A stretch of 64,000 nucleotides of DNA. It comes from Pseudomonas sp. CHM02 (GTDB taxonomy: Bacteria > Pseudomonadota > Gammaproteobacteria > Pseudomonadales > Pseudomonadaceae). Where the stretch lies: NCBI RefSeq assembly GCF_000612585.1, contig NZ_JFCA01000026.1:1-64000 (forward strand), in the 5' to 3' direction. The translations under genes were made by a program, and so were the position numbers. The notes beneath the pieces were generated by a model. The model did not search any database. It was given only the letters and a program-made list of their open reading frames with translations, and was not told the DNA's origin. This document shows positions 43,498 to 53,967 of the stretch, piece after piece (positions within the stretch are counted from its first letter, which is position 1; every line of letters starts with the position of its first letter).

Positions 43498-44292
43498 TCA
43501 GGGCTTGTGCAGCGCGCCGTACAACGCGGGGCGACGGTCTTGCAGGTAGTGATTGGCAGCACGGGCGTCGAGGATCGATTGGCGATCCAGCTCGCCGACG
43601 ATCAGCGCTTCATCCAGGCCCGCCTGGGCAATGCGCTGGCCATTCGGTGCGGCGATGCTGCTTTGCCCGCAGTACTGGATCTGGCCTTCGTGGCCACAGT
43701 AATTGGCGTAGGCCACATAACATTGGTTTTCAAAGGCCCGTGCCCGCACGGTGACATCGGCGACAAAGTCGAATGGCACCATATTGGCCGTGGGCACCAG
43801 GATCAATTCGGCACCTGCGAGGGCCAGGCGCCGGGTGTTTTCCGGGAATTCCAGGTCATAGCAGATCAGGAATCCGAGCTTCCAGCCATTGAGTTCCACC
43901 AGCGGGAAATCATCGTCGCCGGCGCTGAACATCGAATGATCCAGGTCGCCAAACAGGTGGGTCTTGCGGTAGTTGCACAGGCGTTGGCCGTGGGCGTCGA
44001 TCAACTGTACGGCGTTGTAGATCTGGCCATCCTCGGCCCGCTCCGGGTAGCCGTACAGAATGGCGAGCCCGGCGCTTCTGGCCAGTTCGCCAATCGTCTG
44101 CGCCGACGGCCCGTCCTGTGCCTCGGCCAACGCACCCACGGCCTCGGCGCCGATGTTGTAACCGCTCAGGAACATCTCCGGCAGCACCAGCACATCGGCG
44201 CCGGACGCCTCGTGCGCCAGTTGGTGCAGGCGCTTGAGGTTGCCGGCCACATCCAGCGGCAGCGGTGGGCATTGGTACAGGGCGACGCGCAT
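43498..44292 (-). CDS. davA: 5-aminovaleramide amidase (nitrilase superfamily)
   Basis: The 264-residue enzyme hydrolyses 5-aminovaleramide to 5-aminovalerate in lysine breakdown. The nitrilase triad is visible: Glu in LPEMFLSGYN (near 43), Lys in YRKTHLFGDLD (near 111), Cys in LICYDLEFPE (near 145). Directly following davB (10 bases) and preceding pqqF is the order known in P. putida (PP_0382-PP_0383 next to pqqF). The start at 44292 (MRVALYQCPPL) fits the family. Confidence 0.93.
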   Translation of the reverse strand: MRVALYQCPPLPLDVAGNLKRLHQLAHEASGADVLVLPEMFLSGYNIGAEAVGALAEAQDGPSAQTIGELARSAGLAILYGYPERAEDGQIYNAVQLIDAHGQRLCNYRKTHLFGDLDHSMFSAGDDDFPLVELNGWKLGFLICYDLEFPENTRRLALAGAELILVPTANMVPFDFVADVTVRARAFENQCYVAYANYCGHEGQIQYCGQSSIAAPNGQRIAQAGLDEALIVGELDRQSILDARAANHYLQDRRPALYGALHKP

Positions 44293-44302
44293 GCTCAACT
44301 CC

Positions 44303-46006
44303 TTAATCGGCCAGGGCGATCGGCCCGATTTCATCGAATACATCACCTGGGCCCGGGTTCTCCGGGTGCGTGCTGCCACCGAAGTGATTCATGATGCCCC
44401 ACACCGCGTTCAGCGAGGTTTGCACCGCGCCTTCCACCCAGGCTGGGGTCCAGGACACATCGTCACCGGCGATAAAAATCCCACGTTGTTCAGCGGGCAT
44501 GTCCTTCTGCATGAAGTGTGCGTACATCCGCTGGTTGTAGCGATAGTGGCCCGGCAAGGCGCCCTTGAAGGCGCCGAGGAAATGCGGGTCGGCTTCCCAG
44601 GACACGGTGATCGGGTCACCGATGATGCGCGCCTTGATATCGACTTTCGGGTAGATCTTTTTCAGGGCGTCGAGGGCCAGCTTCACGCGCTTGTCGATCG
44701 GCTGTGGCAGCATTTTCAGGGCATCGCTCATCCACGAATAAGACAGGCAGATGACCCCCGGCTTGTCGTCGCCGTTATCGAACAGATAGGTGCCACGGGT
44801 CAGGCGATCGGTGAGGGTCATGCTCATCAGGTCGCGGCCGGTTTCCGGGTCTTTGTCTTTCCAGAATGGACGGTCGACCATCACGAAGGTTTTCGAGGAC
44901 TGCATGTAACGAGTGCGATCCAGGGCCATCCACATCTTTTGCGAGAACAGGGTTTCGTCGCATTCGATCTGGGTGGTCAACAGCCAGCTCTGGCAGGTGG
45001 TCAGCACCGCGGCGTATTCGCGGGTGTCGCCGTAGTTGTCGGTGACGGCAAAGCGGCCATCGGCGGCGTGGGCTATGCGCTTCACCCCGGCCCGTGGCGC
45101 ACCGCGGTGCAGCGAACTCAGGCTGGTGCCGGCCGGCCAATGAGCGCATCGCTCCGGTACATGGCGCCAGATGCCCATTGGCACTTGTGCCACGCCGCCG
45201 ACCACCAAGTGTTGGTGGTCGTCGCAGTTGGTCATCACCACGCGGAAGATTTCCAGCATCGAGTTGGGAAAGTCCGAGTCCCAGCCTCCGGTGCCGAAGC
45301 CCACCTGGCCGAAGACTTCGCGATGATGAAACGACAACTTGGCGAACGCCTTGGAGGTGGCGACGAAGTCGTAGAAGGTGCGGTCGTCCCACAGCGGTAC
45401 CAGCTTGTTCCAAAGCGCTTTGAGGCGCGGCACGTCGCGGTCACGGATGGCTTGCTGGATATCCCCGAACTGCGAACCGGCTTCCAGGGCATCCGCCCAG
45501 GCGTCTGCCACTTCCTGGAACAGTGCTGGCAAGTCGGAGAGTTTTTCGGCGTAGTGGGTCTGGCCTTCGAGGTCGATCACCGTGCTGCCGGACGCTGGCG
45601 TCAGCGGGTTGGGGAAGGGTTTGGTTTCCAGGCCAAGCTTGTCCACATAGTGGTAGAAGGCGGTGGAAGATACCGGGAAGCGCATGCCACCCAACTCGGC
45701 GATGATGCCTTCTGCACCTTCGAAGGCCTGGGAGCGCAGGCGGCCGCCCATTTTCGAGGCTTCGTACACCACCGGCTTGAGGCCCAGTTTCATCAGCTCG
45801 TAAGCGGCAACGAGCCCGGCAATCCCGGCACCGATGATCGCCACTTCGGCACCATGGTGGGCGGCGGGGATGCTGCCCAGGCCGGCCGGGTGCTCGATCC
45901 AGTCATCAAAGGCAAACGGAAAGTCCGGGCCAAAGATGGTGATGGGTTTCTTGCCGTCGGCGGGGTGGCGATTGGTCTTGCTGATGGTGCTGGACGGAAT
46001 GCTCAT
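44303..46006 (-). CDS. davB: L-lysine 2-monooxygenase
   Basis: This 567-residue flavin amine oxidase converts L-lysine to 5-aminovaleramide with O2. The FAD Rossmann motif is VAIIGAGIAGLVAAYELM (near 52), and the C-terminal FAD contact GIFIAGDDVSWTPAWVEGAV is present. The surrounding sequence (FDDWIEHPAGLGSIPA, RYMQSSKTFVMVDRPFWKDK) is that of DavB from P. putida as I remember it. It is followed by davA, so the two carry out the first steps of the delta-aminovalerate route. Confidence 0.94.
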   Translation of the reverse strand: MSIPSSTISKTNRHPADGKKPITIFGPDFPFAFDDWIEHPAGLGSIPAAHHGAEVAIIGAGIAGLVAAYELMKLGLKPVVYEASKMGGRLRSQAFEGAEGIIAELGGMRFPVSSTAFYHYVDKLGLETKPFPNPLTPASGSTVIDLEGQTHYAEKLSDLPALFQEVADAWADALEAGSQFGDIQQAIRDRDVPRLKALWNKLVPLWDDRTFYDFVATSKAFAKLSFHHREVFGQVGFGTGGWDSDFPNSMLEIFRVVMTNCDDHQHLVVGGVAQVPMGIWRHVPERCAHWPAGTSLSSLHRGAPRAGVKRIAHAADGRFAVTDNYGDTREYAAVLTTCQSWLLTTQIECDETLFSQKMWMALDRTRYMQSSKTFVMVDRPFWKDKDPETGRDLMSMTLTDRLTRGTYLFDNGDDKPGVICLSYSWMSDALKMLPQPIDKRVKLALDALKKIYPKVDIKARIIGDPITVSWEADPHFLGAFKGALPGHYRYNQRMYAHFMQKDMPAEQRGIFIAGDDVSWTPAWVEGAVQTSLNAVWGIMNHFGGSTHPENPGPGDVFDEIGPIALAD

Positions 46007-46152
46007 GGCTGACCCTTACTGGCGACCTGGCGGGCGTGACCCGCTGAGTATAGGAAAAGATGGCAGCCAGTTTAGGGAGCGTAGCGTTCGTTAATAAGAC
46101 GCAATGTGTCGTCGGATTGATCTGTTTTTAGTCGAAATGACGAACCTGTTGA

Positions 46153-46599
46153 TCAGATTGGCTGACCGCGATCCAATTTGTTACTCAGGATGATCGACGT
46201 AGTGGTTTTCTCCACCCCGTCCACACTGCCGATCTGGTCCAGCAATTGGTCCAACTGTTCGGGTGAATCCGTGCGCAGCCAAGCGACGTAATCGAATTCT
46301 CCACTCACCGCGCACAATTGCTGCACCTGTGCCATCGCACTCAACCTTCGCAACACTTCCTTGCCCGAGCGCGCTTGTACGGTGATCCCGACGTAAGCCT
46401 GCAGACCACCATCGACCACGCGTTGCCCAAGGCGCACGCCATAACCGGTGATCACCTGGGTTTTCTCCAGGCGTGCCAGGCGTGACGTCACCGTGGTGCG
46501 TGCGATGCCCAACTGCCGGGCGAGCATGGCCACGCTTTCGCGGGCGTTGATCTGCAGGGCGGCGATCAGTTGGCGATCAATTTCGTCTAGGGCGGGCAA
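46153..46599 (-). CDS. Lrp/AsnC-family transcriptional regulator
   Basis: The 148-residue protein has an N-terminal helix-turn-helix (DEIDRQLIAALQINARESVAM, 4-24; GIARTTVTSRLARLE) and a C-terminal RAM effector-binding domain (AYVGITVQARSGKEVLRRL). It lies upstream of davB in the same orientation and probably regulates lysine use. The TTG at 46599 with GGAG eight bases upstream is the best start; a TTG nine codons earlier lacks a ribosome site. Its P. putida counterpart has the same position. Confidence 0.9.
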   Translation of the reverse strand: MPALDEIDRQLIAALQINARESVAMLARQLGIARTTVTSRLARLEKTQVITGYGVRLGQRVVDGGLQAYVGITVQARSGKEVLRRLSAMAQVQQLCAVSGEFDYVAWLRTDSPEQLDQLLDQIGSVDGVEKTTTSIILSNKLDRGQPI

Positions 46600-46638
46600 G
46601 GCGAGGGCTCCGATACGGGGGGGCAATGTGCAGGCATC

Positions 46639-47508
46639 TTACAGGTTGGCGTCGGCGAGCAGGCAGCGGCTAAACAGTTGCGGCACGGGTAAATGGCGTT
46701 GGCTGTAGCGACTGAGCAGGATGATTTCACGGTAAAACGTCCGATTGCCCAGCGGGATAATTCGCACTTTTGGCGAGCGTTCCAGCCACAACCCGGCCTG
46801 AGGAATCAGCGACACGCCCAGGCCACACTCGACCATCTTGACGATGGCTTCCAGCTCGTCCAGTTCCAGTGCCACCTGTACCTCAAGCTTCTGCTCACGC
46901 AAGAATCGACTGACCAACCGACCGCCAAATGAAGCCCGGTCGTAGCGCACATGGGGCTGTGTCGCGAGCAACTGTAAAGGATCATCGCCCGTCAGTGCAT
47001 GAGGCACGATCAGCGCAAACGGCTCCTTGCGCAGCAGTTGTACGTGCAACTCCTTGGGCAGGTCAAAGGGGGGCCGAATGATGATGGCCGAGTCCAGTTC
47101 ACCGGCGTCCACCTGGCTCAACAGCTCCAGGGACACGCCAGGTATCAGCTTGCACTCCACCGTCGGCGCCGCCTGGCGTAAACGCACCAGCGCCTGGGGC
47201 AGCAGGCCGGTCTGCGCAGTGGTGATGGCGCCCACTTTCAGCTCGCCCCGGTACTCGTTGGCATCCACCGGCACCGCCATGCGGTTGAAGGTGTCCAGGA
47301 TCTCCCTGGCCAATGGCAAGGCCCGCAAACCCGCGGCATTCAATGTGGCCTGGCGCCCGGTACGGTCGAACAACTGCACGCCCAGCGCCTGCTCCAATTG
47401 ACGAATCTGCGCACTGACCGCCGACTGCGTCAGCCCGATATTCATGCCCGCCGCCGCAAACGTGCCGTGACGGGTTACCGCGATAAAGGTCTTCAGTTCG
47501 CGCAGCAT
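46639..47508 (-). CDS. LysR-family transcriptional regulator
   Basis: The 289-residue protein has the LysR helix-turn-helix (LKTFIAVTRHGTFAAAGMNIG, 5-25; LTQSAVSAQIRQLE) and an effector domain. It is divergent from the VOC-protein gene at 47621, across 112 bases, so it may control that gene. Its stop lies 40 bases from the start of the Lrp regulator, in the same orientation. Confidence 0.92.
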   Translation of the reverse strand: MLRELKTFIAVTRHGTFAAAGMNIGLTQSAVSAQIRQLEQALGVQLFDRTGRQATLNAAGLRALPLAREILDTFNRMAVPVDANEYRGELKVGAITTAQTGLLPQALVRLRQAAPTVECKLIPGVSLELLSQVDAGELDSAIIIRPPFDLPKELHVQLLRKEPFALIVPHALTGDDPLQLLATQPHVRYDRASFGGRLVSRFLREQKLEVQVALELDELEAIVKMVECGLGVSLIPQAGLWLERSPKVRIIPLGNRTFYREIILLSRYSQRHLPVPQLFSRCLLADANL

Positions 47509-47620
47509 GGGCGTCTCGATTGATCGAAATAATTTGAGCTCGGCGCAAAAACTATCGTCTTTTCATCGCCAGGAGCAAGGCTAAACTCGGGGGACTTAAT
47601 GCCCACAGAGGTTTGACCTG

Positions 47621-48046
47621 ATGACACTCACACCTTTTCACCTGGCAATTCCGGTATACGACCTCGCCGCTGCGCGGCATTTCTACGGTGAAGTCTTTGG
47701 CCTTGAAGAGGGGCGTTCCAGCGAACACTGGGTAGATTTCAACTTCTTCGGGCATCAGTTGGTCATTCACGAACACCCGAAAACCGCCTCTCAGGAGTCA
47801 GCCCACACCAACGCGGTAGACGGCCATAACGTGCCCGTGCCGCATTTTGGCGTGGTGCTGGGCTGGGAAGATTGGCATGCCTTGGCAGAACGTCTGCAGG
47901 CCAGGGAAACCCGTTTTGTGCTGGAACCGCACATTCGCTTCAAGGGGCAGGTGGGGGAGCAGGCGACGTTGTTTCTGTTTGATCCATGCGGGAACGCGCT
48001 GGAGTTCAAGGCATTCCGGGATATTGGGCAGTTGTTTGCGAAGTGA
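47621..48046 (+). CDS. VOC (glyoxalase/dioxygenase fold) family protein
   Basis: The 141-residue protein has one VOC domain: metal-ligand His in FHLAIPVYDLAAARHFYGEVF (residue 7), a second metal site in NFFGHQLVIHEH, and Glu in DPCGNALEFKAF. It is probably a dimeric metalloenzyme. Substrate is unknown. AGGTTTG precedes the ATG. It ends at a strong terminator. Confidence 0.88.
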   Translation: MTLTPFHLAIPVYDLAAARHFYGEVFGLEEGRSSEHWVDFNFFGHQLVIHEHPKTASQESAHTNAVDGHNVPVPHFGVVLGWEDWHALAERLQARETRFVLEPHIRFKGQVGEQATLFLFDPCGNALEFKAFRDIGQLFAK

Positions 48047-48062
48047 AGCAGCCAGACACGCA

Positions 48063-48090
48063 AAAGCCGCGCAATGCGCGGCTTTCTTGT
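48063..48090 (+). terminator. Intrinsic terminator after the VOC gene
   Basis: AAAGCCGCGC-AAT-GCGCGGCTTT is a perfect ten-base stem with T after it. It also lies directly past the 3' end of the tRNA gene, on the other strand, and could serve both. Confidence 0.9.
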
Positions 48091-48091
48091 T

Positions 48092-48168
48092 TGGTGGGCC
48101 CACACGGACTTGAACCGTGGACCAAAGGATTATGAGTCCTCTGCTCTGACCAACTGAGCTATAGGCCC
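48092..48168 (-). tRNA. tRNA with CAU anticodon (tRNA-Ile2 type)
   Basis: The 77-base gene folds into a complete cloverleaf with encoded CCA (minus strand). The anticodon loop is CTCATAA. C4-G69 and C5-G68 in the acceptor stem and an anticodon stem/T arm like E. coli ileX favour the minor isoleucine tRNA read after lysidine modification by TilS. Automatic tools may label it tRNA-Met. It lies just after rmcA, as in P. aeruginosa. Confidence 0.9.
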
Positions 48169-48184
48169 TGTAACAGGTCGCGGA

Positions 48185-51100
48185 TTATAACGATGGTTTC
48201 CCCGCGGTGCCATCCGAAAAATCCTCAATGCTCCTACGAAGAAACGTCGCGGCAAAAAGCTCGGGCGGCAGGGGCAGGCTGACGATGTAGCCTTGCATCT
48301 GTTCGCAGCCTTCGGCGGCCAGGAAGGCTTGCTGTGCGGGGTTCTCCACGCCCTCGGCGATGATGGTGAATTGCATGCTGTGGCCCAGGGCGATGATGGC
48401 GCGGACGATGGCGGCATCGTGGGGGTCGTCGGGCAGGCCGCGGACGAAGGATTGGTCGATCTTGAGGAAGTCCAGCGGCAGGCGCTTGAGGTAGCTGAGG
48501 GATGAATAGCCGGTGCCGAAATCATCGATCGCCAGTTGTACGCCCAGGTCTTTGAGTTGATGCAGGACCTCCAGCGCTTCTTCGGCCTGGCTCATGATGA
48601 AGTTTTCGGTGATTTCCAGTTGCAGGCGGCCTGGGTTGAGTCGGTAGTCACGCAGTAGCTGTTCGATGCGACTCAGCAAGCCGGGGTGGCGCAGTTGGGC
48701 GCCTGCCAGGTTGACCGACAGCGGGCCGAAATCGTCGAAGGTGCTTTGCCAGGCGTGCAGTTGCCGGCAGGCCTGTTCCAGCACCCAGTCGCCAATCTGC
48801 AGGATCATGCCGTTCTCTTCGGCCAGGGCAATGAAGTGTTCCGGCGGCACATCGCCAAAGGTGGGGTGATGCCAGCGGATCAGCGCTTCGGCACCGATCA
48901 GTGCCTGTGTCTCCAGGCTCAGTTTTGGCTGGTAGTACAGGCTCAGCTCGTCGCGTTCTATGGCGCGGCGCAGTTCGTGTTCGAGTGCCACGCGCTCGTT
49001 GGCTTGGGCGGTGAGGTCGCGGGTATAGCTTTCGACCCGGTTGCGTCCCTTGGCCTTGGAGCGGTACATCGCGGCGTCGGCATTTTTGACCAGGGTAGCG
49101 ACGTCGGTGCCGTCCTGGGGGTAAAGGCTGGTGCCGATGCTGGCGCTGATAAAGAACTCATGCTCACCCGCCTGGAATGGCGGGGTGAAGCAGGCCAGCA
49201 GTTTATTGGCCAGGTATTGGGCGTCGCTGGCGTGTTGCAGGCCAGGCAGCAGGATGATGAATTCATCGCCGCCCAGACGGGCGACGGTGTCGATATCACG
49301 CAGTTGTTCCTTGAGGCGCACGGCGATGTCTTTGAGCAGCAGGTCTCCGATCGGGTGGCCGAGGCTGTCATTGATGTGCTTGAAGCGGTCCAGGTCGAGA
49401 AACAGCACGGCGCCCTGCTTGCCGGTTTCCTGATGCCCGTTGAGGGCGGCTTGCAGTCGGCTTTCGAACAGCGTGCGGTTGGGCAGGCCGGTCAATGGGT
49501 CGTGGTGCGCCTGGTAGTCGAGGCGGGCCTGGGCCAGCTTGAGGCTGGAGATATCGGCAAACACCGCGACAAAGTGCGTGATCAACTGGTTGCGGTTACG
49601 CACGGCACTGATGGTCAACCAGCTGGGGTACAGCTCGCCGTTCTTGCGTCGGTTGGAAATCTCGCCCTGCCAGTGACCCTGCGCGGTCAACTGGTGCCAC
49701 ATGGCAGCGTAGAAGGCGCTGTCATGCAGGCCGGAGGCAAGCAGGCGCGGGGTTTGACCGAGAGCCTCGGCCTCGCTGTAGCCGGTGATCTCGCTGAAGG
49801 CGCGGTTGACGGCACTGATGTTCTGCTGGGTGTCGGTGATCAATACGCCTTCGGCCGTGCTCTCGAACACGGTGGCGGCCTGTTGCAGTTTTTCCTGCAT
49901 CAGTTGGCGTTCGGTGATGTCCCGCGCGATGGTCAGCATGCAGTCGTCGTCGCCGATCGGCAGGGGGCGGCTGGACAGCTCGCACAGGCGGATCTGGCCA
50001 TCGCTGCGGCGTATGTGGCAGATGAAGTCGCGCACAAAGCCATCGCGCTGCATCACTTCCAGCATGTGTTTGCGTTCATTGAGGTCGACCCAGATGCCCA
50101 GGTCCAACGTCGACTGGTCGAGGGATGCTGCGCTGTTGAAGCCGGTGATGCGACTGAAACCATCGTTCACTTCTATCAACAGGCCATCGCGCTGCCGGCT
50201 CAGTAGCAAGCCGTCGGGGGAGGCGTGGAAGGCCTTGGCGAATTTCTCTTCGGAGGTTTGCAGTTGTTGCTGGGTTTCCTTGAGTTGGGTGATGTCGCGC
50301 ACCACCACCACGATGGCTTCCGTGGTGTCGAGTTGAAACGGCTCGGCGGAGATCAACCCGGTGAAGGCTTGCCCATTGCTGCGCAGAAAGGGCATTTCCA
50401 GGTTACGGATGCTGGTGGTCTGCACCCGTTGCAGCAGGTCGGGTTCGACGCCCTGGATACCCCAGATGTTCAGTTCAGTGGCGGTTTTGCCGACCACTTG
50501 TTCGGCCTTCAGGCCAATCTGGTCCTCGAACGCCTTGTTCACCTCCAGCAGGCAGCCATCGGACAGGCGCGCGATCACCAGCATGTCCGGGCATTGCTGG
50601 AACACCGAGGCGAACTTCTGCTCGGACAGCTGCAAGGCTTCCTCTGTACGCTTGGCCTCGCTGATATCGATCATCAAGCCGCGCAGTACCGGCTCATGGC
50701 CGTGTTCGATGAGGCTGACGATGTCACGTACCCACAGGCAGCGGCCATCGGCGGTGATCACGCGGTAATCGATGCTGTGGTCACGGTTGGCACGGGTTTC
50801 GCGGTAGCAATAGGCTTCGGTACGTGTCAGGTCGGCAGGGTGGATAATGTTGCGCCAGAAGCCTGGAATCAGCCAGTGCGCGCGAGGGTAACCGAGTAAT
50901 TCCTCGGCATGCGGCGACACGTAGCTGTAGGTGAAATCGGTGATACTGGCTTCCCAGGCGATGGCGGACAGGCTCTCCACCAGGCCGCGATAGTGGTATT
51001 CGCTGCTGCGCAGCTCCTGCTCAAGGGCGACGCGGCGGGAAATTTCCGAACTGAGCCGGCGATTGATCCGAATCACCACGGCCAAAACGGTGCTCAGCAA

Positions 51101-51928
51101 GAGCACGGCGGGCAGGCCGTAAATCAGCAGGTCCGTCCAGAAGGTACGGTGGTCGGTAAAACTGCCGACCCAGTGTTGCTGGATCGCGTCGGTTTCCTGG
51201 GGGCTAAGGTCGGCCAGTACCTTGTCGAGGATGCCCACCAGCATTTTATTGTCACGCGGTACACCCATCGCCAGTTGGTAGCGGTACGGGGTTTCACCGC
51301 TGACGTACAAACCGTCGAGCTTGAGTTGGCGCAGGCTCCAGACACTTGAAGCGAGGTCGCCGACCACCGCATCCACTTCATCCGTGGCCAAGGCCTGCAG
51401 CGTCGAGCTGACATTCGGCATGGCCACCAGATTGAGGTCGGGATGGTGGGTGCGCAATAGCTCGTGGGGCGCGTAGTTCTCCACCACGGCAATCTTCAAC
51501 CCGTAGAGGTCTTTCAGGGTACGCGGTCTGGCGCCGCCTTCATGGGCCAGGATGACGATGGGGAAGTCCAGATATGGGCGGGTGAACGCCATGTAGCCCT
51601 GGCGCTCCGGCGTGGACATGATGCCGGGCAACAGGTCGAGCTGGTTGTTCCGAGCCTGCTCCAGCACGGCGCTCCAGTTCTGCGGCTCGATCAGCTTGAC
51701 CCGCACGCCCAGGCGGTCCTGGATCAGGCGCACGTAATCGGCCGCCAGGCCTTGGTAGCGGCCCTCTTCGTCACGGTATTCAAAGGGTGGCCATGACGCG
51801 TCCACCCCCAGGCGCAGCTCCTGATGGTCCGCCAGCCAGCCACGCTCATCATCGCTAAGAGTCAACGCGCCAGCCGTTGCGGTCCAGGTCAGCAGCGACA
51901 GCAGCAACACAGTCGGCAATCTGGGCAT
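48185..51928 (-). CDS. rmcA: Membrane c-di-GMP turnover protein RmcA (SBP-PAS-GGDEF-EAL)
   Basis: The 1247-residue protein has a signal peptide (1-20), a periplasmic solute-binding domain (about 25-250), and a membrane helix near 265-285. Several PAS domains follow (four sites of the form ERQL/EAKRTEEAL), then GGDEF (ARLGGDEFIILLPG near 886, with an RDID inhibitory site before it) and EAL (GAEALIRWHHP near 1016). Both catalytic signatures are intact. It matches P. aeruginosa PA0575 (RmcA), a redox-responsive c-di-GMP phosphodiesterase acting in biofilms, and lies next to rpoD as there. The start at 51928 begins the signal peptide. Confidence 0.93.
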   Translation of the reverse strand: MPRLPTVLLLSLLTWTATAGALTLSDDERGWLADHQELRLGVDASWPPFEYRDEEGRYQGLAADYVRLIQDRLGVRVKLIEPQNWSAVLEQARNNQLDLLPGIMSTPERQGYMAFTRPYLDFPIVILAHEGGARPRTLKDLYGLKIAVVENYAPHELLRTHHPDLNLVAMPNVSSTLQALATDEVDAVVGDLASSVWSLRQLKLDGLYVSGETPYRYQLAMGVPRDNKMLVGILDKVLADLSPQETDAIQQHWVGSFTDHRTFWTDLLIYGLPAVLLLSTVLAVVIRINRRLSSEISRRVALEQELRSSEYHYRGLVESLSAIAWEASITDFTYSYVSPHAEELLGYPRAHWLIPGFWRNIIHPADLTRTEAYCYRETRANRDHSIDYRVITADGRCLWVRDIVSLIEHGHEPVLRGLMIDISEAKRTEEALQLSEQKFASVFQQCPDMLVIARLSDGCLLEVNKAFEDQIGLKAEQVVGKTATELNIWGIQGVEPDLLQRVQTTSIRNLEMPFLRSNGQAFTGLISAEPFQLDTTEAIVVVVRDITQLKETQQQLQTSEEKFAKAFHASPDGLLLSRQRDGLLIEVNDGFSRITGFNSAASLDQSTLDLGIWVDLNERKHMLEVMQRDGFVRDFICHIRRSDGQIRLCELSSRPLPIGDDDCMLTIARDITERQLMQEKLQQAATVFESTAEGVLITDTQQNISAVNRAFSEITGYSEAEALGQTPRLLASGLHDSAFYAAMWHQLTAQGHWQGEISNRRKNGELYPSWLTISAVRNRNQLITHFVAVFADISSLKLAQARLDYQAHHDPLTGLPNRTLFESRLQAALNGHQETGKQGAVLFLDLDRFKHINDSLGHPIGDLLLKDIAVRLKEQLRDIDTVARLGGDEFIILLPGLQHASDAQYLANKLLACFTPPFQAGEHEFFISASIGTSLYPQDGTDVATLVKNADAAMYRSKAKGRNRVESYTRDLTAQANERVALEHELRRAIERDELSLYYQPKLSLETQALIGAEALIRWHHPTFGDVPPEHFIALAEENGMILQIGDWVLEQACRQLHAWQSTFDDFGPLSVNLAGAQLRHPGLLSRIEQLLRDYRLNPGRLQLEITENFIMSQAEEALEVLHQLKDLGVQLAIDDFGTGYSSLSYLKRLPLDFLKIDQSFVRGLPDDPHDAAIVRAIIALGHSMQFTIIAEGVENPAQQAFLAAEGCEQMQGYIVSLPLPPELFAATFLRRSIEDFSDGTAGKPSL

Positions 51929-52014
51929 AACGGTCTCGTTATGGCACGGGGAATGGTTCGAGTGTAGACGGGCATTGCGGGGGAGGGGTGTTGCGAGGGA
52001 TTTTATCGATACAA

Positions 52015-52043
52015 AACAAAACCCCCGGCCTGGGCCGGGGGTT
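52015..52043 (-). terminator. Intrinsic terminator of rpoD
   Basis: On the minus strand AACCCCCGGCC-CA-GGCCGGGGGTT is followed by TTGTTTTG. It lies five bases past the rpoD stop and separates it from rmcA. Confidence 0.92.
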
Positions 52044-52049
52044 CTGGTA

Positions 52050-53900
<1,851 letters not shown>

Positions 53901-53967
53901 AACACCCTATCCACTGAAGGTCTTGGCGGGCAAAAAACAAGCCGAGGATTATACCCGAGCTATGACC

